Shown here: piece by piece, positions 48,521-58,065 of the stretch | How the letters are laid out: every line of letters starts with the position of its first letter | Position numbering within the stretch: the stretch's first letter is position 1 | Source of the DNA: Neoconidiobolus thromboides FSU 785 | Taxonomy: Eukaryota > Entomophthoromycota > Entomophthoromycetes > Entomophthorales > Neoconidiobolaceae | Assembly (NCBI GenBank): GCA_025603075.1 | Contig: MU626349.1 | Location: 18,984 to 82,983, forward strand | Reading direction: 5' to 3' | Length of the DNA stretch: 64,000 bases | Notes under the pieces: model-generated | The model's database searches: none | What the model saw: only the letters and a program-made list of their open reading frames with translations | What the model was told of the DNA's origin: nothing | Made by a program: the position numbers and the translations under genes

Positions 48521-48785
48521 TAATGAGAATAAATATTAGTTTATTTAAGTAGAATGTATAAATATAATAGGATATTATGTTTATTAGATTCATTCAAAAT
48601 TGAAAATTTACTTAAAGCGAGTACAAATAATTATGATTGAAAGTGAGAATTTTAAGATGGGCCTTTAAAGGTAGAATAACACTATCAAAGTCGATTTCTT
48701 AAAAGTGATTGAATATTTCAGGATTAAAATAGTCAATATTAGCATATAACAAATTGTTCAGTTTTATTTGCAATAGGTTTCAAAA

Positions 48786-50108
48786 TCACACCTGGAGGTT
48801 TATTTTTTTATATCTATATTTATAAAGCAAATGTATCATAACTGATGTTATTACAACGGACCCATCTATCCTTCCTACAAGCCCCCTTATTAATGAACTA
48901 TCAATTACCTCTTGATTACTATTATTCTGTGTATTATTTTTGCTGTCATATTTTTTAGCATCAATAGTTTCCCAAGTCTTCGTATATAACATTATCGCTT
49001 TGCTTACGCTTTTTATCTTACTTACATCACTCATTGCATCATAAATAGTAGATTAAATAAATTGGTAATCAAATTAGTTTACTATTTATTGCTGATAATT
49101 AGTAAAGCATCCTCAATGACTAAATGCAATTCCTATTGGTTTTCTCAAAAGAGGATGGATTGAATTTACCCCATAAAGCTCTATTAACTTTTTAATCATT
49201 TTCTGTAAATCAATATAATAAACTAACTCACTGATTTTCATGAATACTCGGCCAAAGGCTAGATTCGCTTTTAAATTTATATTGTACGGATTTATAATAT
49301 ACGTCTTTGAATACTAATTCGTACAATATCTTATTAGCCTCTATAGCTTCTGCCTTTGTAGTTGGGATTTCAGAATGATATAATTTGTTATTTAAGATAA
49401 ACAACTGTTCAATAGAAGCTTTATCATTTATTTCCTGTATCCTTTTTAATTGCTCTACTTGAGGGTATTTTTTTTGGCTTCATCACTTTCTATTTTTTAA
49501 GCACTATTTAAGTGGAAAGATTGTTATAAAATTCTTAAACATAAAAATACATTCCACATAAAGAATTATGTGAGTTTAAATGCACTGGTGTTAATCAATT
49601 CAATATAAAACGTTGAAAAAACTTAATGTGTAAGTTTATTTATCTCTTTCATATCTTGTAATATATGATACCTTTGCGAGTAATTATTTCTATCAGTACT
49701 CGTTATGTTGGACCCAATGAACAAATCCTTTATTATACCTTCATCATACTATTCACTTTTCTCGATATTAAAGTACTTAACGATAGGCCTAAATTCATTA
49801 ATACGATCATGAAAATTTACTATTGTTTTAGTTCTGTCTTGATTTTTAATGTAAAAGAGGTATGGGCCAAATGGTCCTTTAGAGCCATTAATAGCTATCT
49901 TTCTTTCTCACAGTGCCGCGTTCCCAGCTAATTTATATACTTTTTTCAAATCAAGGGCAAATGCTTCATTATTTAACATCAAAGCTTTGTGTTTATTTGG
50001 CGTAAATGCAAACCCTCCCAAGTAGTACAATTTATCTTTAATTATTATCCATCTCCCACCATCAACTCTTGACAATTTAGCATTAAATTTAAAATAAAAA
50101 ACTAACAA
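48786..50108 (-). pseudogene. Decayed kelch-like gene interrupted by stops and a MITE
   Basis: Read on the minus strand, blocks of good coding text lie in order but do not join. Block 1 (50108-49626) opens with kelch-like sequence (GGRWIIIKDKLYYLGGFAF, then EAFALDLKKVYKLAG), meets TGA at 49910-49908 and TAG at 49751-49749, and stays in the same frame throughout. A degraded MITE (49459-49560) follows. Block 2 (49458 to about 49225) starts VEQLKRIQEINDKASIEQLF directly at the MITE edge and stops. Block 3 (about 49205-49130) reads MIKKLIELYGVNSIHPLLRK. Block 4 (49034-48786) is an open 82-codon piece from MSDVSKIKSVSK. The lack of a start codon, the internal stops and the insertion indicate a dead gene. 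The kelch assignment of block 1 is moderate; the rest is unknown. Confidence 0.5.
49459..49560 (+). mobile_element. MITE copy 9, degraded, within the kelch-like remnant
   Basis: The core is clear (TTGGCTTCATCAC, AGCACTATTTAAGTGGAAAG, AAAATTCTTAAACATAAAAA), but both ends are eroded (TTGAGGGTA and ATTCCACATA). Confidence 0.65.
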
Positions 50109-50342
50109 GAATTAGCGGTAGTAACATTTAGAAATAAAAAATGAGTAATCCTGTATAAATTTGTGGCTCTCTTATTTGGAATTATTAAATAGCTTAATGA
50201 TTCATGAAAGTTTATTTGTAATATCAAACACTCCTATTCGTTAGTAAACGTTACTTAAGTTCGTTAAATAGCAACTTAGTTGTGCGATATAAAACTAGGT
50301 AAATGTGGGAAATATGATGATAGGGTTTTTTGGAAAAGTATA

Positions 50343-50441
50343 TATAGGGATGTATTTAAGAATTTTATCAGCAATCTTTCCGCTCAAATCGCGCTTAAAA
50401 GATGGAGAAAGTGGTGAAACCAAAAAAAATACCTCCACATA
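50343..50441 (-). mobile_element. MITE copy 10
   Basis: Reverse-oriented copy, TATAGGGATGTATTTAAG to ACCTCCACATA, with several substitutions in the core. Confidence 0.7.
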
Positions 50442-51317
50442 TGAAAATTTCGGCTTAAGCTACTTAACAATAAATAGTATAAGGACTTGTACTTTAAACC
50501 ACACAAATAACCTTTAATTGAGTAAAATACTTCGTCAGGGGGTATCAACTAGACAATTATCTGGTTTTTCCAAAAGGGGTAAGCTTTCGTGGAATAAAGT
50601 GCTAATAAATTTTGATAAAATAGGAACCTAGATCCCAAACCTTAATCTAACCTGAACCTAGCTTTAATCTAATGCAACTTGACTTTATTAACTTTTAATT
50701 CTAGCTACTTCTTCAATCTGATTATTATATTTTAATAAAGATTGAGGTTTATTCAAAATTTGAAATTTCTTGTAGTGGGAAATAGCTCTACCTACCTGTT
50801 CGTTGCCCTCAATCTTTAAGTCTTTTATTACAAAATGGGTTAATTTCTTTAAAGGTACACGCTCTCAAAATACAATTTTTATTCCATTAAAAAAATGTAT
50901 AGGTATGTTTTTAATGGTTTTGCTGATAGCCCTTCAAATTTTATATCGTGCGAAAAATGAGCAAAATATCAAAACAACAAATAACATTAAAATCTAAATA
51001 TTTATTTTGAAATAATCACAATAAACAATAAGATGAATAAAAGAGAATTATTGAATTGATTTTACCACTTTTTGAAATACAAACATATAATAATACCCCA
51101 GAAGAAACAACCTTCATACTAGTTTTAAAACTATATAGAGGTATTAGTTAATTTAACTAGTGTTAAGCCTACCCAATTAAAAGCTGCATTTAATCAAAGT
51201 TAAATTACAATTATTTCTTTTTAGAAAACAATAGCTCCCCTATTTATCAGATTTTAAATTAAAAGTTAAATAAGTTTCAATTTCTTTTTTGATATTTTAC
51301 AATACAAGACTATAGAA
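50442..51317. other. Intergenic, upstream of the CorA-like gene
   Basis: About 0.9 kb without a recognisable gene; CorA promoter expected at the right end. Confidence 0.45.
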
Positions 51318-52554
51318 ATGGAAAATAGAAACATCAACTCAGGAACTGTCACTTCCATTGTAGATTTGAAATTGTTACAAAATCTATTGACCTCTACAGC
51401 AACAGATGATGATAATAATAGTATTGAATTAAATAAAAACTCAATTGAGAATGAGAAAGAAAGTATAGTAAGTAGCTATATAATACTAAAATTTTAAGTA
51501 CTAATGAACAACAATGTAGTATACCTCGGATACTAAGTTACAGTTTTACTCTCCAGCGACAGGGTTTATAACGAGTAATGGGTTTAGCGAATTGCAGTTA
51601 TCAGAAAAAGAAAAGTCAAACTTATCAATGTATTGGCTTCATATTAATAATATAACTTCAAAGCAAATAGAGCTAATTAGTCAGTTGTTTCAATTACACC
51701 CAATTATTAGAGAGTTGCTATTGAACCAAGAGATCACACAAAAGGTTTATCAGTTCCAACAATACTCTTTTTTTGCTTTTAAAAGTATCAATTTTGATAC
51801 TCAATCCAATAGCTTTCAGCAACCTATCTTAATCTATCATCTTATTTTTAATAAGTTTGTCTTCACCTTTTCTAGGGAAGCAGTTGCTTTTAATACATTG
51901 TATATCAATGATTTGATTGATAACAGTAAAGATGACAATATTAGCAATATCACGCCTAATTTTATCAATTACATCTTATTAAGATATCATTCCGTTAAAT
52001 TAATACAATACAGTGATAAAATTGAACAAGAAGTAGATTCTATCGGGAGGATTGTACTATTAATTCAAAACAAGCAAGACCAAAGTGAGTTGTTAAAGAG
52101 GATCACTAATGTACAAAATCAAGTAACTTTGTTAATAAGAATCGTTCACTTTAAACTAAATTTGATCAAAAAAATGTCAAACAATCAAATTTTGAATAAT
52201 AACCAATTTAACTATAATGAATTAAACAATCAATATTTGAATTTAAAACTGAATTTATCTCACTACGATAAAGTATTGGCTACTTCTCATATGAATTATT
52301 TATCTCAAATCTCAATGAGCTTTTATACTTTAGATACAGGCCTTAGTGAAAAAATATCCAAATTAACTGCTATTACTCTTATTTTAGTCCCAATTACTGT
52401 TATTGGAGGTATTTTTGGAATGAATTGCTATACGCCAGATAGATATACAGAAGACGAGGCAGGTACCATCTACAAGTTTACTGGTATAGCGGTATTTTCT
52501 TTAATTTTTGCAGTCATTGGCTTTTTTATATGTAGAAGATATAAATTAATTTAA
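51318..52554 (+). CDS. CorA-type magnesium transporter (Alr/Mnr2-like)
   Basis: Two exons (51318-51467, 51520-52554) encode 394 residues. A helical cytosolic domain with LFQLHPIIRELLLN is followed by two C-terminal membrane segments. The first ends in the ion-selectivity motif GMN (350-352, in GGIFGMNC), and the second is FTGIAVFSLIFAVIGFFICRRYKLI. The YGMN or GMN loop and two-helix end define CorA channels, which pass Mg as pentamers. It is shorter than yeast Alr1 (about 860) and Mnr2 (about 970), so plasma-membrane versus vacuolar location cannot be assigned. It lacks an obvious mitochondrial presequence, so Mrs2 is less likely. Confidence 0.85.
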
Positions 52555-52632
52555 ATCAATTAATTAGCTTATCTTTATTTTATAATTTAAAATTAAAATA
52601 ACATATTATGTCACTATTACTGTTTATTCTTA

Positions 52633-53022
52633 TTAATTTTTGAATCCAGTTAATTCATGCCATATATCTTTCAACTCATGTTGAATCAACAATTCTCTTA
52701 ACTCTACATCTGATTCCACAGAAACAAATTGATTAAAAACAACAAACTGGGAAGGATGAAATACCCTTCTTAAAGTGACTGTACAGGTTTGCCAATTCAA
52801 GCTTTTGATTTCTTTTTCAAATATAGATAAATTTTTGTCTTCTTCCGGCTCAAATAAAATTAGCCTCCCAGGTTTACCAAACTTGTAAATTCCAGTTATA
52901 TTTAATCTTTTAGCTAATTTGAGGATCTTCTCTTTCTTTTTTTCTGAATAGATATGGTGCATTTGAAATGTTATCATGTAAATTAAACGGCTCATTTTGA
53001 ACTTTAGTGAATTAAAAAACAA
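52633..53022 (-). CDS. DUF1115 (RWDD2 C-terminal-like) protein
   Basis: A single exon of up to 129 residues; starting at the Met of MSRLIYM (52995) gives 120. The text HHIYSEKKKEKILKLAKRLNITGIYKFGKPGRLILFE matches the DUF1115 block found after the RWD domain in RWDD2 proteins (HHIYS..KR..IL.WA.EL.L.GFS.PGKPG). The RWD domain itself is missing, and I see none upstream before the next gene. The protein ends with LRELLIQHELKDIWHELTGFKN. Function is unknown. Its 3' end lies 78 bases from the CorA stop (convergent). Confidence 0.75.
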   Translation of the reverse strand: MFFNSLKFKMSRLIYMITFQMHHIYSEKKKEKILKLAKRLNITGIYKFGKPGRLILFEPEEDKNLSIFEKEIKSLNWQTCTVTLRRVFHPSQFVVFNQFVSVESDVELRELLIQHELKDIWHELTGFKN

Positions 53023-53074
53023 AATAAAAAATACTAGAAAGTCTGTATAAACGTATTAATTTTATTAATGCTAT

Positions 53075-53130
53075 ATTAACCAATAAAATGCGATTAAATC
53101 CTATATCTTTTAACCAATAAATTGCGACTG
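53075..53130 (-). promoter_or_regulatory. Two direct repeats with CCAAT boxes upstream of the DUF1115 gene
   Basis: The motif TTAACCAATAAA(A/T)TGCGA occurs at about 53077-53093 and again at about 53111-53128, 34 bases apart in the same orientation. Both copies lie in the 143-base gap just upstream of the DUF1115 start, where a CCAAT-binding (HAP/NF-Y) site would act. The function is inferred. Confidence 0.4.
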
Positions 53131-53165
53131 TTTTTTTTAATAATTTAATCAAAATTGAGCAAATT

Positions 53166-55040
53166 TTAATTTGATTCCGGCTCAGTGTTCAAGGCATCAG
53201 CTAGTAAAGGATAAAAATATTCAAACAAATACTTCATACAAATAACAAAACTCTTCTTATGTAAAAGTAAATGTGATTTAATGAAATAATCCGAATTAGT
53301 CAAAAGATTGAAAATATAGTTACATTTCAAATTCATGTCAAAGTTGGGTTTTGCTTTAAATAGCTGATCTTGTTTGTTATATTCAAACCGTTTTAAATGT
53401 TGCTGCATTTTTAAGGTATATAATATAGCAGCAATACCAAATAAATCTTCATGATACAGCCATTCTTTTTTTAGTTCTTGTTGATGCGGGGAGCTACGTT
53501 GAATGTTTTTGCGTAAAAGAGTATCAGTAATAAACCTTGATCTAAATAGTAATGTAGTAGTATTACTTTGAATGCTTGTAAATGAAGATGAATGCTTTAG
53601 ATCAATTGCTTTACCAAAATCAATAACTTTGATTGAATAGCGAGAATAAGGATCTATTAATATATTATCCATCTTTATGTCATTATGCAAGATCCAATTC
53701 ATATGTAGATATTGTATGGCATCTATTAATTGATGTAAAATAACTTCAATAACATTGTTTAATATATTGTTCTTCTTAACGATAAAAGTGTTTAAATACT
53801 GTAATAAGGTAGGGCAGGAATAATAATCTAAAAATAATAATGAAAAATCCATATTATAAAAATAGATTGCTGATACGTTTGGGAAATAATCTTTATAATT
53901 TAGACCTTTTAATAAGTGATATTCAATTACACTATACTTCTGTTTTTGATTTTTGATTACCACAGCCTGATCTTTCAATTTATAAATCTTACCAAAACTT
54001 CCTTGTCCTATTTTCTTTTCAAGCTTTAATGTACGACTTATTACTTTATTATTATTGTCCTTCACTTCTAAATCAAATTCTTTATTTCCTTCAAAATTGT
54101 GTATTAAATTATGATTATTATAAAAGTTATTGCTAATAGTATAACATATAGTATCACTATCATTTGATATCTTAAATTTCAAACTATGGATCATTGAATC
54201 TGTATAGAACTGATCAATTACTTTGATAGTAATAGTATCACTTTGCATTTTATTGGTAACGATAATTGGTTTGATACTTGGGTTTATAAATAAGTGTTCT
54301 AATAATGATGTTATTAAATAAATACTATATTGTACTATTGCATGATATTTACCTATTTTATAACCCCTATTAATTTTATCATATCCCATAAACATTAAAT
54401 CGTTTAAACTATCGATATTTGTATTAATAAAATAAATTATGTTATCAGTACTTAATTTGAGATTTAAGGTTGATAATAACAAATCTAAATTCACTAATAA
54501 ATTATTATTGTCAGGTTTAGCACAAATGGCAGTAGTATAATTATCTTTTAAGTAATCCATAAAATTAAACCTAAAGTCTAAAAAGGATAGGCTATCATAA
54601 TTTAATATTGGTAATTTTAAATTGTTAGTCACAATGATATTTGGTTCATCTTCAGTAATATTATAACAATAGACCAAAATGTTATTGATAAAAAAGTGAA
54701 TTAAAGTTAAATTTAAAAAGGGATTAAAAAAGGGATTTAAATATATCATTATCAACTTAATTAAGTACATTGAGTGCTTCCCACTGTTATTTTTAATTGA
54801 ATGTTTGATGAGACCTTTAATTAAACTACGAATTACATTTACTGCTTGAAAATGGACTGTTTTGACTGAAGACTGAATAGTATTGGTATAGCTAAACTTT
54901 ATGTATTCAATGATCTGACTTTCAACAATACTCTCATTTTCCTTACGATCAATTAATTCTAAAATCTGCTGTTTATATTCTTTGTCTTTTTGACATACAC
55001 GTCTCATATTAATATTACTTATCCTCTTATTTGCTTTCAT
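53166..55040 (-). CDS. BUB1: Divergent Bub1/BubR1-like protein kinase
   Basis: A single uninterrupted exon of 624 residues, unusual in this intron-rich window. A kinase domain fills about 338-620: GQGSFG (345-350), lysine 363, Glu373, LHNDIKMDN with catalytic Asp454, and DFG at 474-476 in VIDFGKAIDL. IDFGKAIDL, together with EDLFGIAAILYTL, resembles the Bub1 pattern ID.G.SID followed by D.FG.A...Y.L. The short C-lobe with KSHLLLHKKSFVICMKYLFEYFYPL also fits Bub1. The N-terminal 330 residues are Asn/Ile/Leu-rich and show no clear TPR or KEN box. Bub1 is about 1000 residues in yeast. The family is moderately sure; a checkpoint role is inferred. Confidence 0.55.
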   Translation of the reverse strand: MKANKRISNINMRRVCQKDKEYKQQILELIDRKENESIVESQIIEYIKFSYTNTIQSSVKTVHFQAVNVIRSLIKGLIKHSIKNNSGKHSMYLIKLIMIYLNPFFNPFLNLTLIHFFINNILVYCYNITEDEPNIIVTNNLKLPILNYDSLSFLDFRFNFMDYLKDNYTTAICAKPDNNNLLVNLDLLLSTLNLKLSTDNIIYFINTNIDSLNDLMFMGYDKINRGYKIGKYHAIVQYSIYLITSLLEHLFINPSIKPIIVTNKMQSDTITIKVIDQFYTDSMIHSLKFKISNDSDTICYTISNNFYNNHNLIHNFEGNKEFDLEVKDNNNKVISRTLKLEKKIGQGSFGKIYKLKDQAVVIKNQKQKYSVIEYHLLKGLNYKDYFPNVSAIYFYNMDFSLLFLDYYSCPTLLQYLNTFIVKKNNILNNVIEVILHQLIDAIQYLHMNWILHNDIKMDNILIDPYSRYSIKVIDFGKAIDLKHSSSFTSIQSNTTTLLFRSRFITDTLLRKNIQRSSPHQQELKKEWLYHEDLFGIAAILYTLKMQQHLKRFEYNKQDQLFKAKPNFDMNLKCNYIFNLLTNSDYFIKSHLLLHKKSFVICMKYLFEYFYPLLADALNTEPESN

Positions 55041-56627
55041 CTTTGTTCTAACTAATCAATAATCGAACTATATTTATATGTTGTATATACCTATTATAAA
55101 CTATTAGGATAAAAAAACAGGTTTGATTCTATGAAATATTGATTTTACTACCTTTTATATTCTTTAAAATTTATTTAACATAATAACTATTATTTTAAAA
55201 CTAAGCAAATATCATATGAATTCAATAAAAGATAAACTTAGTTATCTATTGTAGCATTTATTGCCTCTGCTAGGTAAGCACTTACCTATCTACCTCTATT
55301 ACTTTATTTTTGGGGTTTTGGATCTTTTGCCTTTTGTAAGAAAAAACTATCATACTAATTGAAATAGCTGTCATATTACTATAAACATAAAGTCTAAGGT
55401 TTTTGCTGCTTAGTTTTGAAATATGTCGTCTCAATAAGATCATACTTATCCTTCTTCCAACTTTTCTCGTCTTTTTATTTTATTACGTTTATTATATTTT
55501 ACAAACAATATAAACTGATGTTTGAACCGATATATGCTTATTGAGCTTATATATATTATATTAATGCATCATCTATATTAACGCTATTATTTATTTTTCA
55601 TATCTGATTATATATATAATTAAACTAATTTAAATTTACACTTTAATTTGATTAGCCAATGATTTAACTTCATTTTAATTTAAAAAATACCCGCAAAACA
55701 AGATAGAGCTTATCTAAGATAATAAAAATTACATAACTACTAAAAGTATTAAAAAGTCGTTAATTAAAGTAAAAAAACTATAACTTATTATATTCCATTT
55801 AGGAGTATATATATAGCAAATATCAGCTTTTAAGTCTATATTAAATTTCCTCTAGCTATTTAAAAAATCTAACCATCTACTTCTTCATAAGTAAGTTTAA
55901 ATATTAAGTAAAATTATAATCCACAATCTTTCCAAACCACTTGCTCATTTCATGTTTCTAATTCATACTTATAATGTTGATATTGTGACTTTTTAATTCA
56001 TAGATCTATACTTATACTTCAATATTCACTAAAGTACCTACAGTTATTTCAGAGATTACCCTTTTAAAACGCCAGTACTCTTTTTCTAAAATTTCAGTAT
56101 TCTTTAAATCATGCAATTTTAAAGTGAATCTTTAAAACCAAAAGAATAATCTTTTGTCATTACTAACCATAAGCAACAAAGGAACAATAGAATATCTAAT
56201 AAGCATACGAAATAATCCCAACCAAAAAAGATAAAAGACATAATTTCTATAGTCTTAGATAAAATGTACTATTTTAATTTAGAGGATACTTTTTAAACCT
56301 ACTTTACAGTTTAATTTTTAAATGAATATCATTTTAAATGATTGTTTGTTAGTTAAAAATGGAAACCACAATGTTTTATAGAAACGCTATGTTAAAAAAT
56401 GTTATTTGATAAAGTTAATAAATTAATAATTAAACTCACTAGATTACTCCAATATTGCTACCTATAGATCAACTGTCTTTATACAAAGGATTAAATATCT
56501 CCCTACAAGTGATAATAGTGCAGCAAGAAAAAGGCATAATAGTATGATTTATTTCGGCCAATGGTTCTCACCAAAATTAACCATACTAAAAAAGTAACTC
56601 TAGAAAGCTGTTTTTCATTTTTAAAAA
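55041..56627. other. Intergenic, Bub1-like kinase/snapin divergent spacer
   Basis: About 1.6 kb of AT-rich DNA with no gene or MITE. It contains an 18-base near-perfect palindrome (55271-55288, TAGGTAAG-CA-CTTACCTA). Both flanking genes start from this region. Confidence 0.45.
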
Positions 56628-57291
56628 ATGAAAGAGGTTAATAAAGAGAATAAGGCCAACGAAGCTTCGACTGGTGGATCGAAGCTATCCAAATTTTCTA
56701 AATTATTTAAAAAAGAAAAATCACCAGAGTTAACACCTTCCAATTTAGAAGACCCAACTTCAAGCTTATTAACAAAAAGTTTAGAGAAGGAAAAAAAAGA
56801 ATCTGTGGAAGTTAGCTTGGAGTCTGATCTACATCAAGTAAAAGCATTTAAAGAGCCTAGTATGAATACTCAAAGCGAAATTGGTCCAGAAGAAAGTATG
56901 AAAAACGAGCCACTAAATACTAATGAAAACATCAATGAGGCAGATACTAAATCAATGGATGATTTGAGTCAGCAATTGATTGAAGTGATGTCACCAGTAA
57001 TATTAGATTTGGATAACAGAATACTAGGTGTAAAAGATAGTCAAGTTAAATTACAGATGGTAATTAATAGATTATTAGAAGGTAAGGTTTAGTTTGTTGT
57101 TAAGATAATTGTGTTTTATATTTGAAATAGAATTAAGTACATATTCTGCTATGGCCCATCCTCCCAAGTTACAGAATGATATTGATAAATTAATAAATGC
57201 TAGGAGGAGATTAAGCTCAATAAACACTACTTTAAGCATTGTACAGGATCGTTTGGATAAAATTTTAACTTATGCGCAAGGTGAGAGCTGA
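56628..57291 (+). CDS. SNAPIN: Snapin-like BLOC-1 subunit
   Basis: Two exons (56628-57081, 57131-57291) encode 204 residues. The first 105 residues are polar and disordered (Lys, Glu, Ser). The C-terminal half is coiled coil: VMSPVILDLDNRILGVKDSQVKLQMVINRLLEE, then PPKLQNDIDKLINARRRLSSINTTL and IVQDRLDKIL. These lines fit snapin, where a P.L..LD..V..VR.SQ..L helix is followed by a Y...L..AR.RV..VN..L..VQ.RL helix. BLOC-1 acts in endosomal sorting. Animal snapin is about 136 residues and lacks the long head seen here. Confidence 0.72.
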
Positions 57292-57537
57292 GAAATAATT
57301 AAAGATTTGTTATATTTATTTATTATTTTGTATATATTAGTTGTATGAAAGCTGACACTATTATTGTTACGTTTAATTTATATTTTTTAGTAATAGCTAG
57401 TGATCTATTTTCACATTATTTTACTTCAGATTTTACTTCCAAATACACAAAATAAAAATATCCGTAGGCTACTATACTTAGCAGTATTAGTCTATAATTT
57501 GTTATAACGAAATGTTTAATTTATGTCAAACAGAGCA
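57292..57537. other. Short spacer after snapin
   Basis: AT-rich DNA between the snapin stop and a cluster of MITEs; no feature. Confidence 0.5.
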
Positions 57538-57639
57538 TATGGAAGTGTTTTTTTTACTTTATTACTTTTTCCATTTTTTAAACACTATTTGAATGGAAAA
57601 TTTGCTGGTAAAATTCTTAAACAAAAATACATCCCCATA
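57538..57639 (+). mobile_element. MITE copy 11
   Basis: Forward copy, left end altered (TATGGAAGTG), right end CATCCCCATA, TA at both sides. Confidence 0.75.
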
Positions 57640-57667
57640 TATTTATTACCTGTTAGGCCAGTTATCA

Positions 57668-57773
57668 AATGGGGATGTTTTTTTTGATTTCATTACTTTT
57701 CCATTTTTTAAGCGTTATTTAAATGGAAAGATTGTTAGTAAAATTCTTAAACACAAAAAAACATCTCCAAATA
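57668..57773 (+). mobile_element. MITE copy 12
   Basis: Forward copy only 28 bases after copy 11; left end AATGGGGATG, right end ACATCTCCAAATA. The left flank is AA rather than TA. Confidence 0.75.
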
Positions 57774-57960
57774 CTCAAATTATTACTTGAACTTGTTATC
57801 AGGCATATTGTTTTAAGAGCTATATTAAAAGTGTAATAAAAGCAAAATAGGTTAAAAAAATATTTTTAAATAATAGTTGTTGCTTAGAAGTTAGTGTTTA
57901 TATCTGTATTAAGAATTATGTAATGTTTAATTTTATATAATTAGATAAATTTTAATAAAT

Positions 57961-58065
57961 ATATAGAGGTGCTTTTTTTGATTTCATCACTTCTTCCATT
58001 TTTCAAGTACTATTTGTAGAATAATCGTTAGTAAAGTTCTTAAACAAAAAGACGCATCCCCACAT
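57961..58065 (+). mobile_element. MITE copy 13
   Basis: Forward, diverged copy (ATATAGAGGTG to GCATCCCCACAT). Third member of a same-strand cluster. Confidence 0.65.

Noticed and set aside
57593..57790. A 65-codon open frame across MITE copies 11 and 12
   Set aside because: It consists of MITE sequence only and appears in part at other copies, so it is not a gene.
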